Below, piece after piece: positions 1 through 9,275 of a DNA stretch of 64,000 nt. The stretch spans positions 1 through 64,000 of the forward strand of contig VRZD01000019.1 in assembly GCA_016743235.1 (NCBI GenBank). The letters run 5' to 3'. A program made the position numbers and the translations under genes. Position 1 is the stretch's first letter; every line of letters begins with the position of its first letter. The DNA is from Pantanalinema sp. GBBB05. GTDB lineage: Bacteria; Cyanobacteriota; Cyanobacteriia; Leptolyngbyales; Leptolyngbyaceae. The notes under the pieces were generated by a model. That model was given only the letters and a program-made list of their open reading frames with translations, searched no databases and was not told where the DNA came from.

Positions 1-2
1 GG

Positions 3-3000
3 AATTATCGGGGCTTAGCCAGCAGTTCAGATCCCGATTATTATCAGTTTGTTATCACCGAAGATACGACCCTCACCCTCTCGCTTAATGGGGTCAGTGG
101 CGGCACACTGACGTTGAGTGGAGATGGTATCAGTGGCACAGAAACACCGAGCAGCACGATTTCTAACCGGGTCCTGTCTGCTGGAACCTACTATATTCGG
201 GTCGATCAATCGGCAGCAACGTCCACTGAGTATCAGCTCACACTCACGGGTGTCGCCAACAATGACTATCCCACGATCGTGGTGGGACTTGCCAACGATA
301 CAACCTGGTATGAGCTGACGAATGAGGATGGCATTACGTCTGACTCCACGGTGACGGGTGAGATTACGAGTGTGCATGGTGTAAGCGCTCTGCAAGCCAG
401 ATTCACCAATGCTCCATCCCAGAGTTTTGTCAACATTCAGTCCTGGCTACAATCCGGCAGCTTCACCTTAGATGCCACCACCCTGAACAGTATTTATGGT
501 GGGGTATTGCCACAGGGAGACAACATTTTAGAGTTCCGTGTGACGGACACAAGAGGGGCGATCACCACGGAAACTCTCACGATTCACCTGGATACCTTAG
601 CCCCCACTGCCCCAACAAATCTCACCCTGGCTTCAGTGGGTAGTACCGCGATCCGAGTCAGTGGCAGTGCGGAAGCGGGAGCGTTAGTGCAACTGTTTGA
701 TGGGGAAGATCCGATCGCTGAAGTTTGGGCGACAGCAACGGGCAGTTGGAGTGTCACCACCAGCCAGATCCGCAATGGTACTCACAATCTAACGGCTAAA
801 GCGATCGACATTGCGGGGAACGTTAGTACGTTATCAACTCCCCTCAGCACGACGATTACAACCTTAATTCCGAGCGCTCCCCAAGATCTACAGTTAACGG
901 CAGCAACGGATACTGGAACCAGCACCTCGGATGGCATTACTACCGATCTCACCCCACAAATCACGGGGAGTGCCGAAGCCGGAGCGACCGTCCGGGTTTG
1001 GCGGGAGCAACAACTGTTGGGCGAAACGGTGGCAGATGCCAATGGGCAATGGACTGTTGCCATCACGACTGACTTGCCAGAGGGCACTTATGCCTTCCGA
1101 GCGATCGCCCATAATGCGAATGGGGACAGTGCCGCCGCCACATTGAGCGTCACGATTGATGCAACCACCCCAATCGCTCAGGTGAAGACATTGGCGGCAG
1201 GAAGTGAGAGTCAGGTGGTTCTAGCGGATGGCGCAACGCTTACCGCTGGGACACGATTGACGGGAATAGTCAATGGCACAGGGTCGGCAGTGGTATCCCT
1301 CCGCTACCAGTTGGGGACGCTGCCAGAAGTGACCGTTCCGGTTGCCGAAAATGGGTTATTTATTCAATCCCTGGACTTTGGGGGATTAAGTGGGACTCAA
1401 ACGTTAACCGTCAGGTCAGTTGATCTGGCGGGGAACGAAACGGTGCAATCCTATACCGTGACCCTCGACACAACGGGAGGTGGCGTAACCGTTGCCCCGA
1501 TGCTATTGGCACAACTTACCCAAGATACGGGTACAGCGGATGATGGCTGGACGTATGCGCCGGGGATTGCTGGCATCGTGTCGGATCGCTCTCAGGTGAC
1601 CGGACTGTGGGCAACGTTTGACCCCGCATCGACCGCCACGTTTCAGGATGTTACGGCACTGTTGAATGCTGATGGCACATTTTCATTCGATGAGAGCCAA
1701 CTTGCCGACTTAACATATGACGGGTTAGTGGATGGGGCATACACCTTGCGCTTGCAAGTACAGACCGCCACGAATCAGACGATCGAGAAGTCGATCCAGT
1801 TCCAGTTAGATCGTTCTACCCCAACAGTATCGTTGCCCGACGTAATCGACGGCATTGCCTGGGAGCGCGGGATGCATTTCTTGGGAACGGTACAGGACAA
1901 CGCAAATGCGGTGCAAATGGTCTATGAAATTGCCCGTGCCAGTGACGGGCTATCTGTGGCACAGCACTCCTTTACCGTCGCCGGGTCGCTGACCGGAACC
2001 GCCTTTGATCAGGTGCTGGATGAGCTAACGAGCGGGAATTCAGTGCTACAGGATGAGGAAGTTTACAACCTGATCGTGACTAGCACGGACGTTGCGGGGA
2101 ATGCTCAACGCACTCGCTTCCAGTTCTTTGTCCCTGGCGATCGCCGGGTGGTGGATGATGATCCGTGGATCTCACCGACCAACCCCAATGATCCCCCGAC
2201 TGACCCTCGGACTCCCATTCCGGGTGTGACTCCGACGGCTGGTAATCTGAGCAGTTGGGGTTATGTTGGCAGTGGCGGTGGTTGGGGCTACTACGGCGGT
2301 AGTGGCTCAGGGGGTGGTTGGACACCAGGGTATGGTGGGCAGCTCACGCCGGAAGAGAAAGACGATCATCGCGGTCTGACGGGGACTGGCTATGAGTACG
2401 AATATGCCGAAAGTATTGATGAGATTGTCCTTCAGGCGGTGAGTTTTATCAGTACCAGTCCAGCCACCATTCACCAAAAAGCCGCCTTGAATAACCGCCT
2501 GAATATTCTGAAAGCAATTGGCAATCGGTTAAATACGCTGATTCATGCAGATGGGATCTTCGACAATGACGAAACGTGGCTTGAACAGATGCGTCCGGCA
2601 ATGGAGGGATTGTTTGTCGATGCGTATGATTCCAAGGGGGTTCGGGCTGGGGTGTATGACACCTTTATCCCGTGGGGTGGGGCATGGTTAGCCCAGCAGT
2701 TAGTGAAGACTTCGCTACCAGGGCAGAACCCACCGAAGGAGCCGCTATCCGTCCGGGAACAGGTGTTTCAAGCCACCCTGTTAGAGGTCATGACGGAGGT
2801 GTTTATGTCCCGCCAGATAGTGATGAGTTCGGAACTATCTGCTGCTGTGCTGGAGTTGGCGAAAACCTATGCCTGGTTAAATCCGAACCCAGAAACGATA
2901 GTGCCAGCTGAGGGTGAGGCGTTTGGCTTCCTAGATCTGTTGTGGCGGTTACAAGTGCCTGATGCTAATGGTCAGTTTAAGGGCAGTGGGGACATTACAG

Positions 3001-4421
3001 CGGCACTGGGACAAGCAGTAACTCAATTAGGGCACTTGCTGGAGGGGGTGACTGATCCAGTGAGGGCGATCCAGTTCATCAATAATTTGATCCAAGCTGC
3101 GAGCAATGTAACTTCCTTCAATACGGATGTGAAAAATGCCCAATTTGTTAGAGAGTTAGTGCAATTTGGGGTTGCATATATCAAGATGAATCCAAATGAT
3201 GCTCCAAGTTCTAGTGAAGATGCTCTCAACGCTTTTCTTAACAAATTATGGTCTGGAGAAGACCAGCACTTGGCACAAGGAGGATTGAGTAGTTTATTCG
3301 ATGGAGCGACAACACTTGAAGACCGAATAAAGGTACTCAACTTTCAGGAAAAGATGTTTACGGCAATCAATATGGTACAGGAACTAGAGACTGATCGAAG
3401 AAATCCATCCTATCTAGTTAATGTAGTGTCTGTCGCAGGCAGCTATGCAATTTCAAAAATTAATTCAGACGCTGGTTTTGCTTATGAAGCTAGTGACTTC
3501 TTGAAAAGCTTATGGGAAGCAGAAACACAAGGAGACCTGACTTTAGCTACTAATCGATTAAAAGCTTTCATAGCCAATGATGAAGTTGACCGTTTTCAAA
3601 GTTCTGAAGTTGGCGATGAATATTTGGAGAATAATATAACTCCCTTTAACCTTTCGAAATTTACCGCAGGGCTTGATGAGCTTTTAGCTTTAGAAAATTC
3701 TAAGTCTTTAACTCAGGTTCAAGCTTACCATAGGAACTTGCGACAAATTTTAAACCTGTATGACGTCGCAATTCGACGGAGTATACTTAAGTCTCCTGCA
3801 ATAATGGATAGAATTTGGAGACTTCAAACAGATGAATATGCTGTGAATTTGACAGCAGCATTACTGATAGGCTCCCAAAACTGGACTCAGATTTCTGGTC
3901 CGACACAAAGCGATTTTGGTAAGTATTTTGTTGGTCAATCAAATAACAGTGGATATCTAAGTGAAACAGCATACATGAACTGTTACGAAATGATTCTTTA
4001 TGCAGGTTATCTTGCCAAGAGAATTACACCTTCACAAATTCGGGATTTTTATATTGAAATGACTTCTAGTTTTGACGTAGGTGTTTGGGAGAAACTAGGA
4101 TGGAATGAAACATTGCCTGAGTATAAAGGTGTATTTCCAGCGCAAGGACAGTATACTAAAGCTCCATTTGTTGGTGAACTTATATTTTTTAGACCATTAG
4201 AAGGTTGGTTCTTCAATAGGAGCGTAACGAAATTGCCAACACATGTAGGTATTGCAATAAATAGTAGTGATATCATTCATTTGGTAGGAATGGACGATGC
4301 ATATTCCACGCCTGATCCTGTCCGTGCCATTGGGATTTCTAAAATGTATCAAAAACTGAAAGGACTTATACAAGTTGGTCCCAGCATTACCATTGCACGT
4401 AATCTTAAAGAATGGAACTAG
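3..4421 (+). CDS. Giant secreted Ig-repeat protein with C-terminal NlpC/P60-like domain (5' end outside window)
   Basis: The reading frame is open from base 3, so the N-terminus lies upstream. Order seen: a PPC-like beta domain (about 24-250, starting DPDYYQF), then five or six Bap/cadherin-like Ig modules (about 290-2125) with recurring 'D-T-x-x-P' and 'D-x-A-G-N' turns, a Gly/Trp/Tyr-rich linker (2245-2335), a long helical region (2380-3880) and a C-terminal domain (3950-4400). The last domain has a Cys codon at 3981 in N-C-Y-E-M, then G-E-L-I-F-F, T-H-V-G-I-A-I with His at 4242, and D-I-I-H with His at 4278. This Cys-His-His order, with the two His 12 residues apart, is that of NlpC/P60 peptidoglycan peptidases. 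GC drops from about two thirds (961-1020, hand count) to one third (3541-3600), so the tip looks exchanged. A surface-displayed peptidoglycan hydrolase or contact toxin is the likely role (inference). Confidence 0.75.
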   Translation, partial: NYRGLASSSDPDYYQFVITEDTTLTLSLNGVSGGTLTLSGDGISGTETPSSTISNRVLSAGTYYIRVDQSAATSTEYQLTLTGVANNDYPTIVVGLANDTTWYELTNEDGITSDSTVTGEITSVHGVSALQARFTNAPSQSFVNIQSWLQSGSFTLDATTLNSIYGGVLPQGDNILEFRVTDTRGAITTETLTIHLDTLAPTAPTNLTLASVGSTAIRVSGSAEAGALVQLFDGEDPIAEVWATATGSWSVTTSQIRNGTHNLTAKAIDIAGNVSTLSTPLSTTITTLIPSAPQDLQLTAATDTGTSTSDGITTDLTPQITGSAEAGATVRVWREQQLLGETVADANGQWTVAITTDLPEGTYAFRAIAHNANGDSAAATLSVTIDATTPIAQVKTLAAGSESQVVLADGATLTAGTRLTGIVNGTGSAVVSLRYQLGTLPEVTVPVAENGLFIQSLDFGGLSGTQTLTVRSVDLAGNETVQSYTVTLDTTGGGVTVAPMLLAQLTQDTGTADDGWTYAPGIAGIVSDRSQVTGLWATFDPASTATFQDVTALLNADGTFSFDESQLADLTYDGLVDGAYTLRLQVQTATNQTIEKSIQFQLDRSTPTVSLPDVIDGIAWERGMHFLGTVQDNANAVQMVYEIARASDGLSVAQHSFTVAGSLTGTAFDQVLDELTSGNSVLQDEEVYNLIVTSTDVAGNAQRTRFQFFVPGDRRVVDDDPWISPTNPNDPPTDPRTPIPGVTPTAGNLSSWGYVGSGGGWGYYGGSGSGGGWTPGYGGQLTPEEKDDHRGLTGTGYEYEYAESIDEIVLQAVSFISTSPATIHQKAALNNRLNILKAIGNRLNTLIHADGIFDNDETWLEQMRPAMEGLFVDAYDSKGVRAGVYDTFIPWGGAWLAQQLVKTSLPGQNPPKEPLSVREQVFQATLLEVMTEVFMSRQIVMSSELSAAVLELAKTYAWLNPNPETIVPAEGEAFGFLDLLWRLQVPDANGQFKGSGDITAALGQAVTQLGHLLEGVTDPVRAIQFINNLIQAASNVTSFNTDVKNAQFVRELVQFGVAYIKMNPNDAPSSSEDALNAFLNKLWSGEDQHLAQGGLSSLFDGATTLEDRIKVLNFQEKMFTAINMVQELETDRRNPSYLVNVVSVAGSYAISKINSDAGFAYEASDFLKSLWEAETQGDLTLATNRLKAFIANDEVDRFQSSEVGDEYLENNITPFNLSKFTAGLDELLALENSKSLTQVQAYHRNLRQILNLYDVAIRRSILKSPAIMDRIWRLQTDEYAVNLTAALLIGSQNWTQISGPTQSDFGKYFVGQSNNSGYLSETAYMNCYEMILYAGYLAKRITPSQIRDFYIEMTSSFDVGVWEKLGWNETLPEYKGVFPAQGQYTKAPFVGELIFFRPLEGWFFNRSVTKLPTHVGIAINSSDIIHLVGMDDAYSTPDPVRAIGISKMYQKLKGLIQVGPSITIARNLKEWN

Positions 4422-4432
4422 GGTAATCCAAT

Positions 4433-5701
4433 ATGATTTCTAAGAAATCCTGGAGAAAATGTTTCTGGCAATTGCCCATATTTTTTATAGGGCTGGCATC
4501 TTGCAGTGTGGAAAGCAACAAAATTGCGTCCTCTGAAGTTCCAGTGAATCAAGTTACCAAAACTTGCAAACAGCTCAAAGTTTGGAAAATTGCCAAACTT
4601 GAATGGGGTAAACCCTTAGAACTCAAAATTGCGGAACATTATCCTGTTCCTCCCGGTTCTATGAGAGCCATTGATTCTTCTAAAATCCCAGGACCTAAAT
4701 TCTATCCGCTGAGACCCAACCTAGCTGTGAACGCGTCTCCCAGTGGGCTTGCAGGTATTCTAAGAGATGGCGAAGGGGAAAATCAGCCACTGGTTGTTCT
4801 ACTTGATCACAATAGTCAAACAATTCGTTTACCCGGAAAGCCGTATGGCGTTAGTGTTCGGAGTGATGTTGGAGCATGGATTCTGTTGGGAGACAAACTC
4901 ATTCATTACGACACTCAAGGAAATGCCCTACGAACAGTCAATAACCCTGGGGGAGGACACTTGATTGGGGCTGAAGACAACTCTGTCTGGGTTTTAAGTA
5001 TTCATGAGGCTTGGTTTATCGACTCAGCAGGCAGGGTTTACGGTCAACGAAACTGGAATCGGTGGGATAGTTCAATTGTGCTAGGGAAGGACTTGTGCGG
5101 TTGGGATTGGGACACAAAACCGAGACAATCACGTTTGCAGTGTTTAACCCCGGATGGTCAGGAGCGGTACATTTCTTTGGATGGGTTAACTAAGCTGAGT
5201 GGAAAGATTCTAGCGGTCACCCAAAACTCGTTACTTACCAAAGGTAGCTGGATTTACACGTATGAAGATCGGCGGGGCAGCCAACAATTACGATTAGACA
5301 ACGTTGGACTAACAGCACAGGATGAAGCGTTTGCCTCGATCGATACCAATGATGGTCAGGCAGATGTTTGTTTATCAAATGGAACATCGCATAGAGTCTC
5401 TGTAAAATACACTCATCCATCATGGGACCCTTCACCGATTGTACCCAGGATGAGCGTGGTAGCGGTTGAAGGGAATCGAACATTAACTTATGGATATGAC
5501 CAAGCCATTTGGTATAAAAATGGTTTCATTGATCAGAAATTTAAGGTTAACGATTGGACCTATCGGAACGATGTTTTTCCCCATTTATGGGACATGCTTA
5601 AGTTCACTACTACAACGTTAAACAGTACCGATAGAACCATAATTCTGGCTACCAGTGGACCAACAGGTATTGCAATCATCGGGTTGCAGTGGCAGCCTTA
5701 A
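4433..5701 (+). CDS. Lipoprotein, candidate immunity protein for the upstream NlpC/P60-like domain
   Basis: 422 aa. A basic start (K4, K5, R8, K9), a hydrophobic stretch and the lipobox L-A-S-C with Cys24 mark a lipoprotein signal peptide. The ATG is 11 bp after the stop of the giant surface protein, so the two are almost certainly co-transcribed. The mature part is rich in Trp, Gly and short beta-like segments separated by turns (for example G-V-S-V-R-S-D-V-G-A-W), which suggests a beta-propeller; no catalytic motif was found. Base composition stays AT-richer than the glycosyltransferase gene that follows, matching the tip of the upstream protein. A periplasm-facing lipoprotein next to a peptidoglycan-cleaving domain fits an immunity role, but 422 aa is long for one and an accessory surface lipoprotein is equally possible. 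Confidence 0.7.
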   Translation: MISKKSWRKCFWQLPIFFIGLASCSVESNKIASSEVPVNQVTKTCKQLKVWKIAKLEWGKPLELKIAEHYPVPPGSMRAIDSSKIPGPKFYPLRPNLAVNASPSGLAGILRDGEGENQPLVVLLDHNSQTIRLPGKPYGVSVRSDVGAWILLGDKLIHYDTQGNALRTVNNPGGGHLIGAEDNSVWVLSIHEAWFIDSAGRVYGQRNWNRWDSSIVLGKDLCGWDWDTKPRQSRLQCLTPDGQERYISLDGLTKLSGKILAVTQNSLLTKGSWIYTYEDRRGSQQLRLDNVGLTAQDEAFASIDTNDGQADVCLSNGTSHRVSVKYTHPSWDPSPIVPRMSVVAVEGNRTLTYGYDQAIWYKNGFIDQKFKVNDWTYRNDVFPHLWDMLKFTTTTLNSTDRTIILATSGPTGIAIIGLQWQP

Positions 5702-5780
5702 CCATTCAAACTCATGTCTACTGTCACAGTATCGGCAGGGATGCCGAATTGCGCCTAAGGGAACTCTAAGCATAGAACTT

Positions 5781-7865
5781 ATGTTGCAATCTCATCCTGT
5801 GCCCAGGCATCTTTCTATTGTTGTCACAAATTACAACCGCACCCAATACCTCCCTTTTACCCTCAATAGCATCCTTGCTCAAACGTACCGTGACTTTGAG
5901 CTGTTAATCTGGGACGACGGTTCCACTGACGATTCCCTTGAGATCGCCCAAGCGTATGCCCAGAGAGACGATCGCATCCGGGTCATTGCCGCCTCTCACC
6001 AAGGGATTGCCCCCTCACTCAAAGGCGCGATCGCGGCGACAACCGCTCCCTATTTGGGTTGGGTCGATAGCGATGATTTGTTAGCACCCACCGCTTTGGC
6101 AGAAACCGCTGCCATTCTAGATGCTCATCCGAATGTGGGGATGGTCTACACCAACCACTTGATCATTGACGAACAGGGGAACGATAAGGGGTTAGGCAGG
6201 CTTTGCCGCATTCCCTATAGCCTAGATCGCTTGTTGGTCGAATTCATGACGTTCCACTTCCGGTTGATCCGGCGCTCGGTATATGAACAGGTGGGGGGCA
6301 TTGACCCCAGCTTCAGCACCTCCGAAGACTATGACCTGTGCCTCAAACTCTCGGAAGTCACCGACATTTATCATCTGCCCAAACCACTCTATTTCTATCG
6401 TCGCCACACCGATAACGCCACCAACCGCCAGCTCGACGTGATCCACTCCAGCCAGCGAGCCATTAGCAATGCGCTACAACGTCGGGGGTTAGATCACCAT
6501 TACAGTTTGAGTGTCACGGCAACCTACACATTGCGTCCGAAACCCGGTGCGCCGGATCGTTCTATCCCACCCATCCAATCGCTGGAACCCATTGCGCTCA
6601 GCCCCCTGGTTTCGATTATCATCCCTGCCTATAACGCGGCTCCTCGCCTTGTCCCCTGCCTACAAAGCTGTATCCGGCAAACCTATCCAAACCTGGAAAT
6701 TCTATTGGTCGATAACGGCTCGACCGATGAGACCGTGGCGATCGCCGAGCGGATGGCGGCTGAATCCAATCGTTCCATCCAAATTCTGCATTGTTCCCAA
6801 CCGGGAGCCAACCATGCCCGTAACCTGGGCTGCACCCAGGCGCAAGGTGACTATATTCAATGGCTGGACGCGGATGATGACCTTGCCCTAGACAAGCTAG
6901 AGCGCCAAGTGATTGCCCTGATCCAACACCCCGAAGCTGACCTAGCCTATGGCGACTGGGATTGGTGCTTTTGGGAACAGCGGCAACTGAGCGATCAGTT
7001 GCGTTTCGCCGATCGCGCCTATGACGATCTTCCCCTGCAACTCTTGCTCGATAACTGGCGACCACCCCATGCTTATCTGCTCCGTCGTCGAGCTGCACTC
7101 CGCTTACACCACCTGCAAGCCTGGAATCCTGAAACGCGAGTGTACATGGATCGGGAATACTTTACGATCGCGGCTTTGTTAGGGCTACGGTTCCTGTATG
7201 TTCCTGATAGCCTGGTTCGCTATCACCGCTGGTCTACGACTCAGGTGAGCCGCCGTGCCACGTATCCAGAACGGATTCAGCATCGCCACCGGATCTTTCG
7301 TCGGTTTCAAGACATTGCCCATCTATGTCAGGGCGATCAACTCACCCCAGCCCATCAATTTCTGTTGCAACAAAACTGGCAGTTGTGGCAACCCACCTTC
7401 ACCCTGGAACGTTTGGATGATCAGGTATTTGCGCTCCATCACCGCGATCGCCCAGAGTCACTCCCCTTGACATGGCAGGAAGCAAACATCGCTCATGCCC
7501 TGTTACACGTTGCTGCCCCTCGTGCGCTTGAAGACCATACTCGTAAGGTGATTCAACAGCTATGGTTGGAGATTCTGGCAGAACTGAGCCAGGGCAATTC
7601 AGCATTGGACTATAGCCTGATCGCGGACAAACTGGCTTGGCGCATCGGCAGTGGCACTGCCCCTGATTCAGCCACCGCTAACCCGGAGCCAGATCGATCG
7701 CGGGAGACTCCATCTGATGCCACCCGATCGCACCTCCACCCCTTATTGCAAGAAGTCCCCCTCTTCACCCCCCTATTTGCGGAAGAACGATTCGTGGTGC
7801 AGCAGTTTTTGGAGCGATTGCGAAATCAGTGCTGGCTCAAGCCCATTGAATGGAATCACCCTTGA
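5781..7865 (+). CDS. Bifunctional-type tandem family-2 glycosyltransferase
   Basis: 694 aa from the ATG at 5781. An in-frame ATG at 5655 overlaps the lipoprotein gene and gives a non-conserved-looking N-terminus, so it was not used. Two GT-A domains lie in tandem. The first begins S-I-V-V-T-N-Y-N-R (residue 10 onward) with W-D-D-G-S-T-D-D and a V-D-S-D-D metal site near residue 95. The second begins S-I-I-I-P-A-Y-N (about residue 270) with V-D-N-G-S-T-D-E and L-D-A-D-D-D. Such proteins transfer two sugars to polysaccharide or glycoprotein acceptors at the cytoplasmic face. The remaining C-terminal 190 residues are helical and unassigned. The gene follows the surface protein and lipoprotein on the same strand, so glycosylation of surface material is plausible. 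GC-rich with HIP1 sites, unlike the gene before it. Confidence 0.85.
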   Translation: MLQSHPVPRHLSIVVTNYNRTQYLPFTLNSILAQTYRDFELLIWDDGSTDDSLEIAQAYAQRDDRIRVIAASHQGIAPSLKGAIAATTAPYLGWVDSDDLLAPTALAETAAILDAHPNVGMVYTNHLIIDEQGNDKGLGRLCRIPYSLDRLLVEFMTFHFRLIRRSVYEQVGGIDPSFSTSEDYDLCLKLSEVTDIYHLPKPLYFYRRHTDNATNRQLDVIHSSQRAISNALQRRGLDHHYSLSVTATYTLRPKPGAPDRSIPPIQSLEPIALSPLVSIIIPAYNAAPRLVPCLQSCIRQTYPNLEILLVDNGSTDETVAIAERMAAESNRSIQILHCSQPGANHARNLGCTQAQGDYIQWLDADDDLALDKLERQVIALIQHPEADLAYGDWDWCFWEQRQLSDQLRFADRAYDDLPLQLLLDNWRPPHAYLLRRRAALRLHHLQAWNPETRVYMDREYFTIAALLGLRFLYVPDSLVRYHRWSTTQVSRRATYPERIQHRHRIFRRFQDIAHLCQGDQLTPAHQFLLQQNWQLWQPTFTLERLDDQVFALHHRDRPESLPLTWQEANIAHALLHVAAPRALEDHTRKVIQQLWLEILAELSQGNSALDYSLIADKLAWRIGSGTAPDSATANPEPDRSRETPSDATRSHLHPLLQEVPLFTPLFAEERFVVQQFLERLRNQCWLKPIEWNHP

Positions 7866-8204
7866 GGCTAACGAGCAAATTCGTGCTCACTAAACACCTG
7901 TATGTTGTTTAACACTGTTTTGATCAAGACTCACAATCAGGTGCAGGGATTATACCCAGCTATAAGGGCTCTCCTAAGTCTCCTTAAGCTAATCTTGCAG
8001 TGAGATATTCTCCACAGACAGTTTAAGATTTAGCTCTAGAACCGCTTTAAAAGAATTTTGAAAATGACTGAGATGATGCTGTCATCCTCTATACGAGAGT
8101 CTTTCCACTAGTAGAACACTTGTACTATGCCACAGTAATGTGATAAAGTGCTATTATGTAAAGATTTTAACGTCTTGCTGAATCAAAGACTGGAGTATAA
8201 AGCA
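7866..8204. other. Intergenic region before the toxin-antitoxin pair
   Basis: AT-rich and without a convincing ORF. The only structure seen is the inverted repeat at 8109-8127, listed separately. It separates the GC-rich glycosyltransferase from the accessory block and may hold the left island boundary, but no direct repeat or integrase was found. Confidence 0.5.
8109..8127. promoter_or_regulatory. Inverted repeat, candidate autoregulatory operator of the Panacea TA pair
   Basis: TAGTAGAA and TTGTACTA flank CAC; the arms match at 7 of 8 positions. The right arm contains TTGTAC, which could serve as a -35 hexamer, and TATTAT at 8152 lies further down. The repeat sits 78 bp before the antitoxin start, where TA operons usually bind their own antitoxin. 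Function is inferred. Confidence 0.35.
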
Positions 8205-8750
8205 ATGACGGAAAAGAACCGACTGAAAGAACTTGTCCATCATATTTGCTATAAGTGTGGAGGCAAAAATGAACTTGGTGCAACTAAGCTGAATAAAATA
8301 CTTTGGTTTGCAGACAGCCTTGCTTATAAACAGACAGGTAAATCGATTACTGGTAGCCGATACAAGAAACTTCAGCATGGTCCAGTTCCCTTTGAAATTA
8401 ACTCTGTCTTGAAAGAGTTAGAGAACGAAGGCAAGATTTTAGTATACAAACACGAGTATTTTGGGTTGCCTAAAAAGACTTTTTTGCTTTTGGAGCACCC
8501 ATTAGACGAAATATTTTCAAGGGATGAATTGGAGTTCGTCGATCTCCTGACTGCGGAAATTTGTGGTGGACATACGGCAAAATCAATTAGTGAATTATCG
8601 CATGACATTGTATGGGAGGCTGCAAGCATGGGTGAAGAGATACCCTTATCAGCCGTTCTTGCCACTGATGAGGCTATCTTAAATGAAGAAGATATTGCTT
8701 GGGCTAATGCGGTTGTAAGCCGTATTCAGGCTGAAGGTACTGCCAAGTAA
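8205..8750 (+). CDS. Panacea-domain (DUF4065/SocA-like) antitoxin
   Basis: 181 aa from the ATG at 8205, chosen because TGGAG at 8191-8195 gives a good ribosome binding site; an upstream in-frame ATG at 8148 lacks one. The segment K-L-N-K-I-L-W-F-A-D ... Y-K-K-L-Q-H-G-P-V-P (about residues 28-65) is the signature of the Panacea domain, the neutralising domain of PanA antitoxins, which pair with unrelated toxins. The C-terminal part (E-L-S-H-D, then an acidic helix) also fits. The gene ends in TAA followed at once by the ATG of the next gene, the order and spacing of an antitoxin-toxin operon. No HIP1 site and AT-rich, unlike core genes. Confidence 0.8.
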   Translation: MTEKNRLKELVHHICYKCGGKNELGATKLNKILWFADSLAYKQTGKSITGSRYKKLQHGPVPFEINSVLKELENEGKILVYKHEYFGLPKKTFLLLEHPLDEIFSRDELEFVDLLTAEICGGHTAKSISELSHDIVWEAASMGEEIPLSAVLATDEAILNEEDIAWANAVVSRIQAEGTAK

Positions 8751-9062
8751 ATGTTTGATCCGCAGTGGTTTGCTAAAACGATTGTTGAAACTCGATATGT
8801 TCAAGAGCAGGTTGCAATCTTGCATGATCAATACGCACGTTTTGATCAGGTTTGGGAAGGCTTGACATGGTTGCTGGCTAGAAAAGCACATGAGTTAGGA
8901 CGACCGTTTAGAGGCTATAGGGTTTACAAACACTCTGGGATTACACGAGGTAATCAGTCACCTGCCCTAACCTTACTCTTTGAGGTCAGAGATTGCGAGG
9001 TTGAGATTATTTCTATTCAAGTTTCAGACCCAGAATGCAATTTTGAAGAGCTTGATTTTTGA
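8751..9062 (+). CDS. Putative toxin of the Panacea pair (RelE/ParE-like fold suspected)
   Basis: 103 aa. Its ATG directly abuts the stop codon of the Panacea antitoxin, so translation is coupled. An N-terminal helical part (E-T-R-Y-V-Q-E-Q ... W-E-G-L-T-W-L-L-A-R-K) is followed by strands Y-R-V-Y-K and T-L-L-F-E-V-R-D-C-E-V-E-I-I-S-I, resembling the core sheet of RelE/ParE toxins. That family assignment is tentative; the toxin role rests mainly on the partner. Catalytic residues cannot be named from sequence alone. Confidence 0.6.
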   Translation: MFDPQWFAKTIVETRYVQEQVAILHDQYARFDQVWEGLTWLLARKAHELGRPFRGYRVYKHSGITRGNQSPALTLLFEVRDCEVEIISIQVSDPECNFEELDF

Positions 9063-9218
9063 TGCACTAGATCCTGAAACCGATGCGAACGTTGAGCCAC
9101 TTAAGCTGATAGAATTATCATACTTATTAGCTTAAATGTTTCTATAACGTCTTTAACATCTGATAGTAGAAATAGACCTTAGAGCTGAACATAGTGGGGC
9201 GAAAAGAGGTGATATCGG

Positions 9219-9275
9219 AATTTAGACATCCGGTGAAATAGCTACCCATCAACTATTCCACCGGATGTCTAAATT
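9219..9275. repeat. Large inverted repeat / hairpin (23-nt arms, 11-nt loop)
   Basis: Arms 9219-9241 and 9253-9275 are complementary over 23 nt with one mismatch (at 9235). It is too long for an ordinary terminator and has no T-run on either side. It begins exactly at the stop of the 47-aa ORF on the minus strand. It could be that gene's 3' processing hairpin, or the remnant of a small non-autonomous element. Confidence 0.8.

Noticed and set aside
5655-5780. Longer N-terminus of the glycosyltransferase
   Set aside because: It would overlap the lipoprotein gene and lacks family similarity; ATG 5781 sits just before the GT-A fold.
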